Source: an uncultured Balneola sp.
GTDB taxonomy: Bacteria; Bacteroidota; Rhodothermia; Balneolales; Balneolaceae
Assembly: GCA_913058495.1 (NCBI GenBank)
Contig: CAJXQC010000013.1
Coordinates: 39,367 to 103,366 of the forward strand
Reading direction: 5' to 3'
Length of the DNA: 64,000 nucleotides
The notes below the pieces were generated by a model, which saw nothing but the letters and a program-made list of their open reading frames with translations, did no database searches and was not told where the DNA came from. The translations under genes and the position numbers were made by a program. Shown here in pieces: positions 17,258-26,422 of this stretch (position 1 is its first letter; every line of letters begins with the position of its first letter).

Positions 17258-18913
17258 CTATTTGAGTTCCTCCAACATTTTAAGTCTTGTAGCTTCAAAT
17301 TCATCGCCTTGTTTCCATGTTTGAAGTTTATCATCATTCAAAGCTCTGAAGCCAACCTCAAAAAATAAACGAGTATCTTTAACAGCTCCTGCTATATCCC
17401 AATACTCATTAATTTCGTCGTTCACAGAATGATAATTAGCAGCTGAAACACTGTCTACAGTTTCTGCATACCCTTCAGGTTTATTCACAAATTCATTTCC
17501 CGGATTCGGAAAAATCGCAGGAATCCCAACTTTTGCCATGTTGAAATGATCTGATCGGTAGAAAATTCCTTGTTCAGGATTGGCATCCGGCTTAACTGTT
17601 CTGCCTTGCTCTTCGGCCACTTCCACAACTTTATCAGCTAATGTATTTCTTCCGTAACCGATAATTACCAGGTCATTAGTCTCTCCGTATACATTCATCC
17701 CATCCAGATTAATGTTTCCGGTTACTTTTCCGGGATGTACTGTTGGATTCTCCGCCCAATACTGAGAACCGAGCAATCCAACTTCCTCAGCCCCAACAAC
17801 TACAGCAAGCACGCTTCTTTTTAATTCCGGTTGTATAGATTTATACGCTTTCATTGACTCCAATACCGCGCTAACTCCGGCAGCATTATCTTCTGCACCG
17901 TTATTTACCGAATCACCATCAATAGGTTTTGTTATTCCTAAATGATCATAATGCGCTGTTAAAACCAAATATTCATCTTTTAACTCCAGATCAGTTCCTT
18001 CAATCTTCGCAATTACATTTCTGGAATTAATATCTCTGTATTCAGCCTCAATGCTTACTGAAAGTCCTGTATTTTTTAATTCAACAGGTTCAAAATCCGG
18101 AGAATCCGCAGCTTCCAGCATCTCATCTATATCAAGTCCTGCTTGATTGAACAGAGCTTTACCGGCCTCGTAAGTTACCCAGCCATTCATTTCTGTATTT
18201 CCTTTATCCGCATTTTCATCACTCTTCACATAAAAACGCTCTCTGCTCCATCCATTTGAAACTACTCCCCAACCATAACCCGCTGTTGGTGTAGTATGGA
18301 TTATGATCGCTCCCAAAGCACCCATTTCTTTAGCTTTCTCATACTTATAAGTATACCGACCATAATACAATCTAGTCTTCCCGCCAAAAAGCTCTTCGTC
18401 GTATTCAGGGTCATTATTCTTTATGATGATGATCTTCCCTTTTACATCCACTCCTTTGAAATCATCCCAGTTTTCTTCAGGCGCCTGAATTCCGTAGCCA
18501 ACATACACCAGTTCAGCATCGTTGATGTCTACTTTTTCACTTTGATTTGAAGGCCATGCGACGAAATCCTCAAAAAAAGTAAAGGTGTTAATTGTACTCC
18601 TTCTTGAAGGTCTCCGAACTTCCATGGAATGGTTCATTGTTTTTTGTCCTAACAAAGGAAAGCGCTGAACATAACTTCCGTCATCAACACCTGAGGATGC
18701 TCCCATGGCTTTGAATTGCTCTACCAAATAATTTACGGTTTTCTCTTCTCCTTCCGTACCGGTACTTCTTCCCAAAAACTCATCCGATGAAAGTGTTTCG
18801 ATATGATTCATCATACCGCCTTTAGTTATTAATTGAGCGGCATTATCCACTTTCGAATTTGAACAGGAAATTCCGGTTGCTGCAAGTAAAATTAATACAA
18901 AAAGCTTTTTCAT
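17258..18913 (-). CDS. M28 family zinc aminopeptidase, lipoprotein
   Basis: A 551-residue secreted peptidase. The lipoprotein signal ends in GISC (Cys17). A PA-like insert spans about 130-270 (VYVGYGIQAPEENWDDFKG, KGKIIIIKNNDP). The M28 catalytic domain has the zinc ligands in order: His in LTAHYDHLG, bridging Asp in GAEDNAAGVSAV, catalytic Glu-Glu in VGAEEVGLLGS, Asp in NLDGMNVYG, and His in RSDHFNMAKVGIP. All are intact. It probably releases N-terminal residues from peptides at the cell surface. Its stop is 6 bases before the histidine-kinase start on the same strand. Confidence 0.94.
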   Translation of the reverse strand: MKKLFVLILLAATGISCSNSKVDNAAQLITKGGMMNHIETLSSDEFLGRSTGTEGEEKTVNYLVEQFKAMGASSGVDDGSYVQRFPLLGQKTMNHSMEVRRPSRRSTINTFTFFEDFVAWPSNQSEKVDINDAELVYVGYGIQAPEENWDDFKGVDVKGKIIIIKNNDPEYDEELFGGKTRLYYGRYTYKYEKAKEMGALGAIIIHTTPTAGYGWGVVSNGWSRERFYVKSDENADKGNTEMNGWVTYEAGKALFNQAGLDIDEMLEAADSPDFEPVELKNTGLSVSIEAEYRDINSRNVIAKIEGTDLELKDEYLVLTAHYDHLGITKPIDGDSVNNGAEDNAAGVSAVLESMKAYKSIQPELKRSVLAVVVGAEEVGLLGSQYWAENPTVHPGKVTGNINLDGMNVYGETNDLVIIGYGRNTLADKVVEVAEEQGRTVKPDANPEQGIFYRSDHFNMAKVGIPAIFPNPGNEFVNKPEGYAETVDSVSAANYHSVNDEINEYWDIAGAVKDTRLFFEVGFRALNDDKLQTWKQGDEFEATRLKMLEELK

Positions 18914-19023
18914 TGTTAGAGATCGTTGGTTATTCTTTTATCCAACGAGTATAAATACTTTTCGGCACTTTTTTGAATCTGATTAGATACTTTATAGCCT
19001 AATTTCGTTAAAACTTTTATTTC

Positions 19024-19851
19024 ATGACATCATTTAGCGGCAAAACAGTTTTAATTACCGGATCAGCCAGCGGCATCGGTTTTATCATGGGGCGAATAGC
19101 TCTGGAAAGAGGTGCAAAACATCTTGTAATGTGGGACATCAATTCGGAGTCGCTTTCTGCTTCTGCCGACGAGCTGACATCAAAAGAATATTCCGTATCT
19201 ACAAATCTGGTTGATGTGAGAAATAAAGAGCAAGTATCTAAAGTATCCGAAGAGGTTCTTAAAGAACAAGGCACTATTGATATACTTTTCAATAATGCAG
19301 GAATTGTCGTGGGTAAATCTTTCGCCGACCACTCCTATGAAGACATCGAAAATACCTTAGCCGTGAATTCTTTGGGATTGATGTACGTTGCCAGAGCCTT
19401 CTTACCTGCAATGATCGAAAAGGGATTTGGTCGCATTATAAATATAGCTTCCGCTGCAGGATTGACTCCAAATCCGGGAATGACGGTTTATGCAGCCAGC
19501 AAGTGGGCCGCAGTTGGTTGGTCAGATTCGCTCAGAATAGAGCTGGAACAGAATCACGAAAACATAAAAGTTCTGACAGTGATGCCAAGCTACATCAACA
19601 CAGGAATGTTTGATGGAGTGAAAGCACCATTATTAATTCCGTTACTTGATCCTGAAAAGATCTCAGCAAAAATTCTGAATTCCGTTGAAAAAGAAAAAGT
19701 CATTCTGAGAGAACCTTTTATGATCAAGCTCAGCCCATTTGTGAGAGGAATTTTACCGGCAAGAATTTATGATTTTGTAGCCGGAAAGATCCTGAAAGTT
19801 TACAGTTCAATGAATACATTCACAGGAAGAAAAGGAGCTAAGGATGACTGA
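19024..19851 (+). CDS. Short-chain dehydrogenase/reductase (SDR)
   Basis: A 275-residue NAD(P)-dependent oxidoreductase. The cofactor motif is TGSASGIG (12-19), the NNAG motif is at 90-93, and the catalytic triad is Ser143, Tyr156 and Lys160 (VYAASK). MWDIN at 36-40, with Asp after beta-2, points to NAD preference, though not conclusively. The C-terminal extension of about 50 residues (FMIKLSPFVRGILPARIYDFVAGKI) is hydrophobic and may associate with membrane, as in retinol-dehydrogenase-like SDRs. It overlaps the aldehyde dehydrogenase gene by 8 bases. An alcohol-to-aldehyde-to-acid path for lipid-derived substrates is plausible. Confidence 0.93.
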   Translation: MTSFSGKTVLITGSASGIGFIMGRIALERGAKHLVMWDINSESLSASADELTSKEYSVSTNLVDVRNKEQVSKVSEEVLKEQGTIDILFNNAGIVVGKSFADHSYEDIENTLAVNSLGLMYVARAFLPAMIEKGFGRIINIASAAGLTPNPGMTVYAASKWAAVGWSDSLRIELEQNHENIKVLTVMPSYINTGMFDGVKAPLLIPLLDPEKISAKILNSVEKEKVILREPFMIKLSPFVRGILPARIYDFVAGKILKVYSSMNTFTGRKGAKDD

Positions 19852-21217
19852 TCTGCAAATACATCTGGATAGACAAAAAGAATTCTTCCGAACAGGAGCC
19901 ACGAAAGATATCTCCTTCAGAGTTGAACAGCTTAAAAAGCTGAAAGAAATTCTGGTTGAAAACGAGCAATTACTGATCGACGAAGTTCATAAAGATTTTC
20001 AGAAATCTGCTTTTGAAACCTACGTTACTGAGATCGGATTGGTAATTACGGATATCAATTTTGCGTTGAAAAACATTGAATCTTGGACCAAACAGAGATC
20101 TGTTTCAACACCTCTTGTAAATTTCCCTTCCAAGAATTTCATAATTACTGAGCCTTACGGATCAGCTCTTATCATAGCTCCCTGGAATTACCCCATTTTG
20201 CTTTCGATGCAGCCCTTAGTGGGTGCAATTGCCGCCGGAAATACTGCGATCTTAAAACCATCTGAACTTACCCCTCATACTTCATCTGTTTTAGAAAGGT
20301 TGATCTCTGAATCTTTTGATCCTGAATTTTTGAAAGTCATTCTCGGTGGTGTTGAAGAATCTTCAACGCTGGTAAAAATGGATTTCGATTACATCTTTTT
20401 TACAGGAAGTACACGTGTTGGCAAAATAATTATGCGCGAAGCCGCCGAGCGGTTAACGCCTCTTACTTTAGAATTAGGAGGGAAAAGCCCTTGTAAAGTT
20501 GATGAAACAGCTAATTTGGAAATTTCTGCAAAAAGGATCGCCTGGGGTAAATTCGTAAACGCCGGACAAACCTGTGTTGCTCCTGATTATCTGTTGGTGG
20601 AAAAATCAGTAAAAAAGGAATTTTTGGAACACCTTAAGACTGCCATAAATCAGCTGTATGGTGATGAACCGAAAGAGAGCCCTGACTATCCAAGAATTAT
20701 CAATGATGCACATTTTGATCGATTGGCTTCTCTTTTGAGCGACGGCGAAACTGTAATTGGTGGAGAATCCGATAAAGAAACAAAATACATCGCTCCGACC
20801 ATACTCAACAATATCTCTCTTGAAGATAAAATTATGCAGGACGAGATCTTCGGACCAATTCTCCCGGTTTTGGATTATACATCAGTTGAGGATTGCATAT
20901 CCATAATCAATGCTCGTCCCCGACCGCTCGCACTATACATATTTACTTCCAATCAGAAGCTCGAAGATCGCATTTTAAATACTGTTTCGTTTGGAGGGGG
21001 TGCAGTAAACGACACCATTGCTCAACTTGGAAATCATCATCTGAGTTTTGGCGGAGTAGGCGCCAGTGGGTTTGGGTCATACCACGGTAAATCCAGTTTT
21101 GATTCCTTTTCCCATCAAAAAAGCGTAATGAAAAAACCATTCTGGCCCGATGTTCCAATCCGTTATGCACCGTATGATGATCTTAAATTGGGTTTGGTGA
21201 AGAAGGTTTTGAAGTAA
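19844..21217 (+). CDS. Aldehyde dehydrogenase (class 3 / fatty aldehyde type)
   Basis: A 457-residue NAD(P)-dependent aldehyde dehydrogenase of the shorter class-3-like group. Key features are the APWNYPI segment (112-118), AAGNTAILKPSE (130-141), the FTGSTRVGK cofactor loop (186-194), general base Glu210 (LELGGKSP) and catalytic Cys244 (NAGQTCVAPDY). All are intact. It is translationally coupled to the SDR gene (8-base overlap), so oxidation of an aldehyde made by that enzyme is the likely job. The natural substrate is not readable from sequence; long-chain aliphatic aldehydes are typical of the group. Confidence 0.94.
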   Translation: MTDLQIHLDRQKEFFRTGATKDISFRVEQLKKLKEILVENEQLLIDEVHKDFQKSAFETYVTEIGLVITDINFALKNIESWTKQRSVSTPLVNFPSKNFIITEPYGSALIIAPWNYPILLSMQPLVGAIAAGNTAILKPSELTPHTSSVLERLISESFDPEFLKVILGGVEESSTLVKMDFDYIFFTGSTRVGKIIMREAAERLTPLTLELGGKSPCKVDETANLEISAKRIAWGKFVNAGQTCVAPDYLLVEKSVKKEFLEHLKTAINQLYGDEPKESPDYPRIINDAHFDRLASLLSDGETVIGGESDKETKYIAPTILNNISLEDKIMQDEIFGPILPVLDYTSVEDCISIINARPRPLALYIFTSNQKLEDRILNTVSFGGGAVNDTIAQLGNHHLSFGGVGASGFGSYHGKSSFDSFSHQKSVMKKPFWPDVPIRYAPYDDLKLGLVKKVLK

Positions 21218-21230
21218 ATGTTTTAATACC

Positions 21231-21286
21231 CACCCCCGTCCCCTCCCTAAGATTAGGGAGGGGTGCTCCAAAGGAGCGGGGAGGGT
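21231..21286. repeat. GC-rich double-hairpin intergenic repeat
   Basis: A strikingly GC-rich block in an AT-rich context. CCCCTCCCTAA (21240-21250) pairs with TTAGGGAGGGG (21253-21263). A smaller stem, GCTCC (21265-21269) with GGAGC (21273-21277), follows, and then another GGGGAGGG run. It fills the gap between the aldehyde dehydrogenase and YhdH genes. It looks like a dispersed palindromic element of a kind frequent in FCB-group genomes and may also stop transcription. No other copy is in this window. Confidence 0.7.
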
Positions 21287-21326
21287 CTGATAAACTCATT
21301 TAAATATATTAGTTTACATTCTATCA

Positions 21327-22322
21327 ATGAACAACACATTCAAAGCATATCAGGTAAAAGAGAATAATGATGGATCCTTTTCATCAGAAATAAAACAAGT
21401 TCCTTTTTCCGTTTTGCCGAATAACGAAGTTTTGATAAAAGTGCATTATTCATCACTGAATTATAAAGATGGGTTGTCTGCATCCGGAAATAAAGGTGTT
21501 ACCAAATCATATCCATTTATTCCGGGAATTGATGCTGCAGGCGAGGTAGTGGAAGATAAAACCGGATCTTTCAAAGAAGGTGAAAAAGTGATCATCACCG
21601 GATACGATCTTGGGATGAATACTTCAGGTGGATTTGGTGAATACATCAAAGTGCCGGCGGATTGGATTGTTCCTCTTCCTGAAAACCTATCGCTACTTCA
21701 ATCCATGATCATTGGAACAGCCGGATATACAGCCGCTTACGGAGTTACCCGATTAAAACGGGAATTGATCAAGCCGGAATCAGGATCGGTTGTTGTAACA
21801 GGAGCTACCGGAGGCGTTGGAAGCATGGCTGTATATCTTCTTGCTAAACTTGGATACTCCGTGATCGCGGTGACCGGAAAAATGGATCAGAAAGCACTTT
21901 TGGAATTATTGGGAGCGGAGAAAGTAATTCACAGAGATGACCTCTATCCGGAGAAAAAAGCGTTGCTTAATTCGGGAATTTACTCTGCCGCTATTGATAC
22001 CGTGGGTGGAAAAATGCTGGAAGCCCTGATTCCGCAAATGGAACAAGATGGCGCCATTGCCTGCTGTGGAAATATTTTGGATCATGAACTTAACACCAAT
22101 ATTTATCCATTTATCCTTCGTGGAGTAAGTCTTCTGGGTATTGATTCCGGAATTACTAAAATGCCTTTTCGTTTAAAAATCTGGGAAATGCTTAATGAGA
22201 CCGCCGGTGATTTTCCTAAAGAAGCTTATTCGGTTGTTTCTCTGGATGAACTAGACGATGAAATTGAAAAAATACTCGCAGGAAAGCAGGTTGGAAGAAC
22301 TGTTTTGAGGCACGAAGTGTGA
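21327..22322 (+). CDS. YhdH/YhfP-family (AcuI-like) NADPH oxidoreductase
   Basis: A 331-residue zinc-free medium-chain reductase. The N-terminal GroES-like domain has the family signature SSLNYKDGLSASGNKG and FIPGIDAAGEV. The Rossmann domain has VVVTGATGGVGSMAVYLLAK. No zinc-ligand Cys/His set is present. The IAVTGK...LGAEKVIHRDDL segment fits YhdH/AcuI acrylyl-CoA reductases, which reduce activated C=C bonds with NADPH. It follows the SDR-ALDH pair on the same strand but is separated by a 109-base gap holding a GC-rich hairpin, so it may be transcribed separately. Confidence 0.9.
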   Translation: MNNTFKAYQVKENNDGSFSSEIKQVPFSVLPNNEVLIKVHYSSLNYKDGLSASGNKGVTKSYPFIPGIDAAGEVVEDKTGSFKEGEKVIITGYDLGMNTSGGFGEYIKVPADWIVPLPENLSLLQSMIIGTAGYTAAYGVTRLKRELIKPESGSVVVTGATGGVGSMAVYLLAKLGYSVIAVTGKMDQKALLELLGAEKVIHRDDLYPEKKALLNSGIYSAAIDTVGGKMLEALIPQMEQDGAIACCGNILDHELNTNIYPFILRGVSLLGIDSGITKMPFRLKIWEMLNETAGDFPKEAYSVVSLDELDDEIEKILAGKQVGRTVLRHEV

Positions 22323-22464
22323 CTCGACCGGCTCCCATATACTCTCTAACAATTTGTAAATTTTGAACTTACTCATTTTTACGAGTGTTAGATTGAACTA
22401 ATTTCCACAAATTAATGCTTTTTATGTAGTATTTTTATCAAATGATACAAAACGCTACCACCTT

Positions 22465-22471
22465 TAAGGAG
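22465..22471 (+). promoter_or_regulatory. Shine-Dalgarno site for the MltF-like gene
   Basis: TAAGGAG lies 9 bases before ATG 22481. It supports that start over the next ATG 3 bases later, and shows that classical Shine-Dalgarno sites are used by some genes here. Confidence 0.7.
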
Positions 22472-22480
22472 TAGAAAAGT

Positions 22481-23995
22481 ATGATGTCCAAAAATGTTTT
22501 ATTTATCGGAGAGAACTCTGGATCTAAGTGGATTCTTGTTATGCTCATAGTTGCTTGCCTGAGTATCAGTTGTACTGAAACCCAGGAGGCACCGAAACAA
22601 GAGATATCCACTTTAGCCACCATTACCGAGCCTGTTAAAAGAGATTATGCAGAAATTAAAAACACAGGTATACTTCGGGTAATTACAAGCTACAGCTCCA
22701 GTACCTATTTCCTGCACCGCGGTATTCAGGCTGGCTTTGAATATGAGTTGATCAAAAACTTTGCTAAGGAACATGAACTGGCTTTGGAAGTGATCATAAT
22801 AGGTGAAAACGAAAATCCTTATGATCTTCTGAATTCCGGAGAAGGAGACTTGATCGCCGCCAGTTATACCATCACAGAAGAGCGAAAAGAAGTAGTAGAT
22901 TTTACCCGGCCTTATAATATGGTTGATCAAATAGTTGTGCTGTCAGAGGAATTAGGTCAGGAACCTGAAAGCATTACTGACATGAGTTCCATTCCGATTA
23001 CCGTTCGACGTAACAGTTCATACTATGTAAAACTAAAAGAGCTTCAGGACGAAGGGTTTGACCTTACGATCAATGTTGTAAGCGACGACATGGACACCGA
23101 AGCGCTGCTTTTTCAGGTTGCAAATGGAACGTATAGCGCCACCGTAGCTGATGACAACTTTTTTCAAGCCAGTAATAAATATATGGACGGTCTTGTTAAA
23201 GGTCCTATGATCGCGGAAAATGATACCATCGCTTGGGCGGTAAGAAAAAATGCGCCTGACCTGATAACTAAATTCAATAAATATTTATACAAGCATTTTA
23301 GATTCAGTAATGACGGTATTCCAAAAAGATCAGCTTTTCTGAATGTGCTCCGGAAAAAATATTTTGAAGGCAGTACTCCTGTAGCAGATTATTTCACACC
23401 TGATATTGAAGTTCAGCGATTTGGAGGAATTTCTCCTTACGACAGTTTACTGCAAACCGTGGCTTCGGAATTTGATCTGGATTGGGTGATGTTAACTTCT
23501 ATTGCTGCACAGGAATCTAAGTTTGATCCTAATTCCGAAAGCTGGGCCGGCGCCGTTGGAATTATGCAGGTTCTGCCACGATTTTCTGAAATTCCACTGG
23601 AGTCTTTATACGATCCTGAAATAAATATCCGTGAAGGAGCCAGAATTCTGAAAGAACAAATGGATCATTATTCTTATATGGATTCTACTTCTCAATGGCA
23701 GTTTGCGCTGGCTACTTATAATGCCGGTCCCGGTCATGTTGCCGATGCACGTCGTTTGGCTATTGACCACAATGATGATCCTAACGAATGGGAAAGCGTT
23801 TCTAAGGCCTTACTCAGACTTATGCAGCGTAAGTATTACCAACATGCCCGCTACGGGTTTTGTCGCGGAATTGAAACGGTTCGTTACGTAAATGAGATCA
23901 CCAACCGATCAAATACCTACGAAGCTATTCTCGCCTTATCCCAAAGCAGAAACGACTCTTATCCCGGGGTTTTAGGATTTAAAACGATTAATTGA
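22481..23995 (+). CDS. MltF-like lytic murein transglycosylase (SBP_bac_3 + SLT), lipoprotein
   Basis: A 504-residue periplasmic enzyme that cleaves peptidoglycan to 1,6-anhydro-muropeptides. The lipoprotein signal ends in LSISC (Cys31). A solute-binding-like domain spans about 60-285 (GILRVITSYSSSTYFLHRG, LDLLNSGEGDLIAASYTITE-type pattern). The SLT domain spans about 300-460, with catalytic Glu in IAAQESKFDPN, then AVGIMQVLP, LYDPEINIREGARIL and ATYNAGPGHV. The two-domain layout is that of MltF, where ligand binding by the N-domain controls activity. It is monocistronic by spacing. Confidence 0.94.
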   Translation: MMSKNVLFIGENSGSKWILVMLIVACLSISCTETQEAPKQEISTLATITEPVKRDYAEIKNTGILRVITSYSSSTYFLHRGIQAGFEYELIKNFAKEHELALEVIIIGENENPYDLLNSGEGDLIAASYTITEERKEVVDFTRPYNMVDQIVVLSEELGQEPESITDMSSIPITVRRNSSYYVKLKELQDEGFDLTINVVSDDMDTEALLFQVANGTYSATVADDNFFQASNKYMDGLVKGPMIAENDTIAWAVRKNAPDLITKFNKYLYKHFRFSNDGIPKRSAFLNVLRKKYFEGSTPVADYFTPDIEVQRFGGISPYDSLLQTVASEFDLDWVMLTSIAAQESKFDPNSESWAGAVGIMQVLPRFSEIPLESLYDPEINIREGARILKEQMDHYSYMDSTSQWQFALATYNAGPGHVADARRLAIDHNDDPNEWESVSKALLRLMQRKYYQHARYGFCRGIETVRYVNEITNRSNTYEAILALSQSRNDSYPGVLGFKTIN

Positions 23996-24015
23996 GGTTA
24001 CTGTTTTTACCTCAT

Positions 24016-24113
24016 CTAGTTCAAGCGTCCCGCTTGGACGGATAAGTTTGCTAAAATACACACGTACGACGCTTGCGTTAGTTTGGGGTCTCAAGTAGAG
24101 CTTTGAAAACTAG
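24016..24113. repeat. Imperfect inverted-repeat element (about 98 bp)
   Basis: The element opens with CTAGTTC and closes with GAAAACTAG, which are inverted copies. Inside, next to the left end, lies AAGCGTCCCGCTT (24023-24035), itself a short palindrome. The right end (TCAAGTAGAGCTTTGAAAAC) pairs imperfectly with it. A second AAGCGTCCYGCTT copy lies at 24481-24493, on the far side of the 97-residue gene. It looks like a miniature dispersed palindrome; no transposase is visible. Confidence 0.55.
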
Positions 24114-24119
24114 AAAAAA

Positions 24120-24413
24120 TTATAGAGCAGGGAATTGGTCTTTAAGATGCTGAATATATTCTCCGGGGAAGTCTACTTCTTTTTTGGGAATGAAATAAGC
24201 ATCAAGAATCAATGTAACCAAAGGCCCAATGATAAAGTACGTCATTACAAATAACGTATCATAACCTACAGCCAAAATTTGACCTACAGCAATTCCCGCC
24301 ATAAATAAATTCAAGAGATTTATGATACGAACCCATTCGGGAGCTTTTTTAAAATTAGGAACAGTAATTTTCATAATTCTGGGATTTACGTTTGTAATCA
24401 AACCGTCTAACAT
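24120..24413 (-). CDS. Small hypothetical membrane protein
   Basis: A 97-residue protein with two predicted membrane helices, about 30-48 (INLLNLFMAGIAVGQILAV) and 52-71 (TLFVMTYFIIGPLVTLILDA). A short cytosolic start and an amphipathic tail (FPGEYIQHLKDQFPAL) flank them. I do not recognise a family. Codon use looks normal and the hydrophobic pattern is credible, so I take it as real. It is isolated between two AAGCGTCCYGCTT-containing repeats and has no same-strand partner close by. Confidence 0.65.
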   Translation of the reverse strand: MLDGLITNVNPRIMKITVPNFKKAPEWVRIINLLNLFMAGIAVGQILAVGYDTLFVMTYFIIGPLVTLILDAYFIPKKEVDFPGEYIQHLKDQFPAL

Positions 24414-24613
24414 ACTCTATACGAATCGTAATCTATATAATTCTAGGATAATGTTCAGTTTTTCCTTCCGAATCTTATTTAAGCGTCCTGCTTCAAGTCA
24501 TTCAGTAGCGTAAGCCGGAATCTAATTTTTAATTATGATTTTCTCTTAAATCACAATCTGGACCCTCTGCATTCGCCGGAGGATGACTTGGTGTCGAATA
24601 AATTTCTAAGTTT

Positions 24614-24678
24614 AAACTCTTCCAGAGTTTGAAACGAGCTAGATTTTAATCCTGTGATTCCATAACTCTGGAAGAGTT
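24614..24678. repeat. Inverted pair of AACTCTTCCAGAGTT palindromes
   Basis: AAACTCTTCCAGAGTTT (24614-24630) and AACTCTGGAAGAGTT (24664-24678) are reverse complements, and each copy is itself nearly palindromic. They lie downstream of the RsbU-like gene in a 283-base gene-free stretch (24414-24696). That stretch otherwise shows only an AAGCGTCCTGCTT motif and a GGAGGATGAC-type fragment. Two such copies facing each other can form a long hairpin and may terminate the leftward operon. Confidence 0.65.
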
Positions 24679-24696
24679 ACTAATAAAAGATAAGCC

Positions 24697-26418
24697 CTAC
24701 TCATCCACCTTCAGCACAATCGTAGTAATATCATCGTACTGAATGTTATTGGAGAACGCATTGATATCCGTAATGATCGCATCCTGAATTTCCTGAGCGG
24801 TTTTATCTCTGTTCTTTCGGATGCATTCTTTCAATCGATCCGTTTCGTATTCTTCGGTTTGCTCAGGGTTCATCGCTTCCGTAACTCCGTCTGTAAAGAA
24901 CACGATCAAGTCACCGGGTTTAAGATCAATTTCAGCACTTTCGTAAGGCATCATGGTTGGCATTGCGCCAAGAATTACACCGCCTTCTTCCAGCAAAACC
25001 GGCTCATCCGATCCTTTTCGGAATAAAATCGGCGGGTCGTGTCCGGCATTCACATATTTGAACTTGGTTCCGTTATCAGAAATAATTCCCCAGAAAAAAG
25101 TAATGAATTTATCCGGCGGAGTGTTGTTGTAAATAATATCATTGATGCTTCCCGTAGCCTCGCTCATGGTTACATCGATCGGAGCCAGAGCATGCAACAT
25201 AGATTGCAGATTCGCCATTAGTAACGAAGCAGGAACTCCTTTCCCGGTTACATCAGCAATAGCCACTAAATGATTTTTCTCCGGAGTTTCTATAAAATCA
25301 AAATAGTCTCCACCAACCTGTCGCGAAGAAATATTTATAGCAGCAAGATCAAAGCGATCAATCTCCGGTAACGGATCGGGCAACAATCCGATCTGAATAT
25401 TCTTTGCCAGATTTAATTCTTCTTCCATTCGTTGTTTTTGAAGGCGCTCGTCAAGCAACAACGATTTTTGAATGGTAAGTAGCGCTAAATTCCCCAATGA
25501 TTGCAGGAAGTTAACTTCCTCGGGACCGTATTCCTGTTTATTGCCTCGAAGTCCAACGCCCACCACTCCGATCTTTTCGTTCTGAAATTTCAGCCCGATC
25601 ACCAATCGGATATTATTTTCGTTCAAAAATTCACAATCAGAATTTTCCGAAATATGAGTAACATCATCCAGCTCAAAAAGCTTATCCAGATCTTCTTTGG
25701 AAGGTTCATCTTTTATCCCGCTGATTGAAACAATAGACTTCTCATCATCCACATCCAAAGCGAAGAAGAAAGTTCGAATCAACATTTGTCCAAGCATCGC
25801 AAATTTGAAAACCCGGGCAATTTCGTCACGATCCACCATCAGATTAAAATCCTTACTGAGTTCCAGCAAAGTATTCAGATCATGAACCTTTCTGTCCAGG
25901 CGCCGATTGATATGACGCATTTCCTTAAACATTCTAGAATTAGCGATAGCAACAGAAGAGATAATGGTAAGACTCTCAATAAACTCGATCTCTCGTTCTG
26001 TAAGCTCTTGTTTGGTTCCTTTTGGTCCAAGACACAAAAACCCAATATGATGATTGGTCGTTTTGAGATTAAAAAGAATACTTTCTTTTTCTATTCCGAT
26101 CTGTTCAAAAACAGAAGCATATTTCTCGCCATGTAAAACAGAGGTTTCCAGATCTTCATCTGTAAAATCTATAGGTACTTCATCGTCTTCTTTCAGCCAG
26201 CCACGTCCTTTTGATCTGGAGGCGAAATACACATTTTCACCGGGTTTAAAGATCAGTATCATCCCTTTGGTTACTAATAACTTCCCCATTGTTATCAGTA
26301 GCAGATTGTTTAAAACAAAGTCAGGATCCTGAGACTCAATTAATAATCGGCTTGTTTCTAAAAGCGTTCGAAGTTCAAACCGACTGTGCCGTTCATCAAG
26401 ATTTGCGGAAGAACTCAC
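24697..26418 (-). CDS. RsbU-like PP2C-type phosphatase with GAF domains
   Basis: A 573-residue cytosolic phosphatase. Two GAF-like regions occupy about 15-160 and 185-320 (SLTIISSVAIANSRMFKEM, FLQSLGNLALLTIQKSLLL), followed by a helical linker (QKQRMEEELNLAKNIQIGLLP). The SpoIIE/RsbU PP2C domain spans about 350-570 with its metal-binding aspartates in VGGDYFDF, IADVTGKG and FFTDGVTEA. Such enzymes dephosphorylate a STAS anti-sigma antagonist. It is last in a leftward operon after genes for exactly such an antagonist and its kinase, so the three likely form one switch. Confidence 0.94.
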   Translation of the reverse strand: MSSSANLDERHSRFELRTLLETSRLLIESQDPDFVLNNLLLITMGKLLVTKGMILIFKPGENVYFASRSKGRGWLKEDDEVPIDFTDEDLETSVLHGEKYASVFEQIGIEKESILFNLKTTNHHIGFLCLGPKGTKQELTEREIEFIESLTIISSVAIANSRMFKEMRHINRRLDRKVHDLNTLLELSKDFNLMVDRDEIARVFKFAMLGQMLIRTFFFALDVDDEKSIVSISGIKDEPSKEDLDKLFELDDVTHISENSDCEFLNENNIRLVIGLKFQNEKIGVVGVGLRGNKQEYGPEEVNFLQSLGNLALLTIQKSLLLDERLQKQRMEEELNLAKNIQIGLLPDPLPEIDRFDLAAINISSRQVGGDYFDFIETPEKNHLVAIADVTGKGVPASLLMANLQSMLHALAPIDVTMSEATGSINDIIYNNTPPDKFITFFWGIISDNGTKFKYVNAGHDPPILFRKGSDEPVLLEEGGVILGAMPTMMPYESAEIDLKPGDLIVFFTDGVTEAMNPEQTEEYETDRLKECIRKNRDKTAQEIQDAIITDINAFSNNIQYDDITTIVLKVDE

Positions 26419-26422
26419 GGCA

